A model generated the notes under the pieces. That model had not been told where the DNA came from. It searched no databases and saw only the letters and a list, made by a program, of their open reading frames with translations. Positions 7,290-7,843 of a stretch of DNA of 7,843 nucleotides are shown piece after piece. The stretch is from Burkholderiales bacterium (GTDB lineage: Bacteria; Pseudomonadota; Gammaproteobacteria; Burkholderiales; Burkholderiaceae_C). The DNA is taken from positions 1 through 7,843 of the forward strand of contig JAABTC010000073.1 in assembly GCA_011390055.1 (NCBI GenBank), read 5' to 3'. Position numbers and translations under genes: made by a program. The stretch's first letter is position 1. Every line of letters begins with the position of its first letter.

Positions 7290-7843
7290 TCCTCATCAAC
7301 CTGCTTCCCCACCGGGAAGAAAAACGCCAGCGACGCAAGGTCGCGTACTTCACCGGCCTGGGGCTCGGCGCGGTGGCCGGCCTGCTCGTGGCCGGGCTCT
7401 GGTACGGCGTGCTCGACCAGATGAAATCCGCGCAGATGGAGCGCAACGCGTTCCTCGGCGCGGAGATCAAGAAGCTCGAAGCGCAGATCAAGGACATCGC
7501 CAACCTGCGCGCCGAGATCGAAGCCCTGAAGGCGCGGCAGAAGGCCGTCGAAGACCTGCAGAGCGATCGCAACATTCCCGTGCACCTGCTCAACGAGTTG
7601 GTCAAGCAGACGCCCGAAGGCGTCTACCTCAACTCGATCAAGCAGACCGGCAAGGTGGTGGCCGTGACGGGCGTGGCGCAGAGCAACGAACGTGTGTCCG
7701 AGTTCCTGCGCAACACGCTCTACAGCTCGGCCTGGCTCGAGAAGCCCGAACTGGTCGAGATCGTGGCCGGCGGCGCTGCGGCAGGCAGCCGCCAGCGCAC
7801 CTACAACTTCTCGATGCGGGTGTCGATCAAGGCACCGCCCGTT
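7286..7843 (+). CDS. pilN: Type IV pilus assembly protein PilN (3' partial)
   Basis: First 186 residues of PilN, open to the right edge. PilN is a bitopic inner-membrane protein: its cytoplasmic tail docks in PilM and its periplasmic part pairs with PilO. The protein starts MILINLLPHREEKRQRRK; INLLP is the PilM-binding motif. A membrane segment follows (about 21-42), then a heptad-like coiled coil rich in K/E/L/A (about 45-92), then the ferredoxin-like periplasmic domain from about 97 (VHLLNELVKQTPEGVYLNSI onward). The GTG start overlaps the pilM stop (GTGA) and is supported by GGAGG at 7273-7277, 8 nt upstream. Most of the family length is present, so the stop should be close beyond the edge, with pilO, pilP and pilQ expected next. 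Confidence 0.94.
   Translation, partial: MILINLLPHREEKRQRRKVAYFTGLGLGAVAGLLVAGLWYGVLDQMKSAQMERNAFLGAEIKKLEAQIKDIANLRAEIEALKARQKAVEDLQSDRNIPVHLLNELVKQTPEGVYLNSIKQTGKVVAVTGVAQSNERVSEFLRNTLYSSAWLEKPELVEIVAGGAAAGSRQRTYNFSMRVSIKAPPV

Overview
The window looks like chromosomal core DNA from a GC-rich betaproteobacterium, most likely order Burkholderiales (Leptothrix/Rubrivivax/Methylibium/Comamonadaceae-like). This rests on the gene neighbourhood (lysA-lptM | cyaY | mrcA | pilMN), the protein sequences read by eye, strong G/C preference at third codon positions, and an intergenic palindrome resembling the dispersed repeats common in that group. No database search was possible, so the taxonomic call is an inference. 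There are no RNA genes, CRISPR arrays, insertion sequences or phage genes that I can support.

Layout. (1) 1-1624, plus strand: the two ATPase genes at the end of a peptide/opine/nickel-type ABC importer operon. The first is cut by the left edge, and the pair overlap by 4 bp. (2) 1625-1702: a convergent gap filled by a large imperfect palindrome with 23-nt arms. (3) 3156-1703, minus strand: lptM then lysA, overlapping by 4 bp. lptM encodes a short lipoprotein of LPS-translocon maturation; lysA encodes diaminopimelate decarboxylase. (4) 3191-3529, plus strand: cyaY (bacterial frataxin), divergent from lptM with only about 34 bp between the starts. (5) 5905-3536, minus strand: mrcA, the bifunctional class A penicillin-binding protein PBP1a, tail-to-tail with cyaY across 6 bp. 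(6) 5906-6209: the only gap of about 300 bp. It is a divergent promoter region with a perfect -10 box facing mrcA, a plausible extended -10 promoter facing pilM, and several perfect inverted repeats. (7) 6210-7843, plus strand: pilM and pilN, overlapping by 4 bp, with pilN running off the right edge. These are the first genes of the type IV pilus alignment subcomplex operon (pilMNOPQ expected beyond the window).

Functionally, much of the window concerns the cell envelope. LysA consumes meso-diaminopimelate, which is also the peptidoglycan cross-linking residue. MrcA polymerises and cross-links peptidoglycan. LptM assists outer-membrane LPS export. PilM and PilN anchor the type IV pilus machine in the inner membrane. 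CyaY tunes iron-sulfur cluster assembly. I see no undescribed system. The points most worth a second look are non-coding: the 1626-1684 palindrome, the AACGTT dyad upstream of pilM, and the very compact lptM/cyaY start region.
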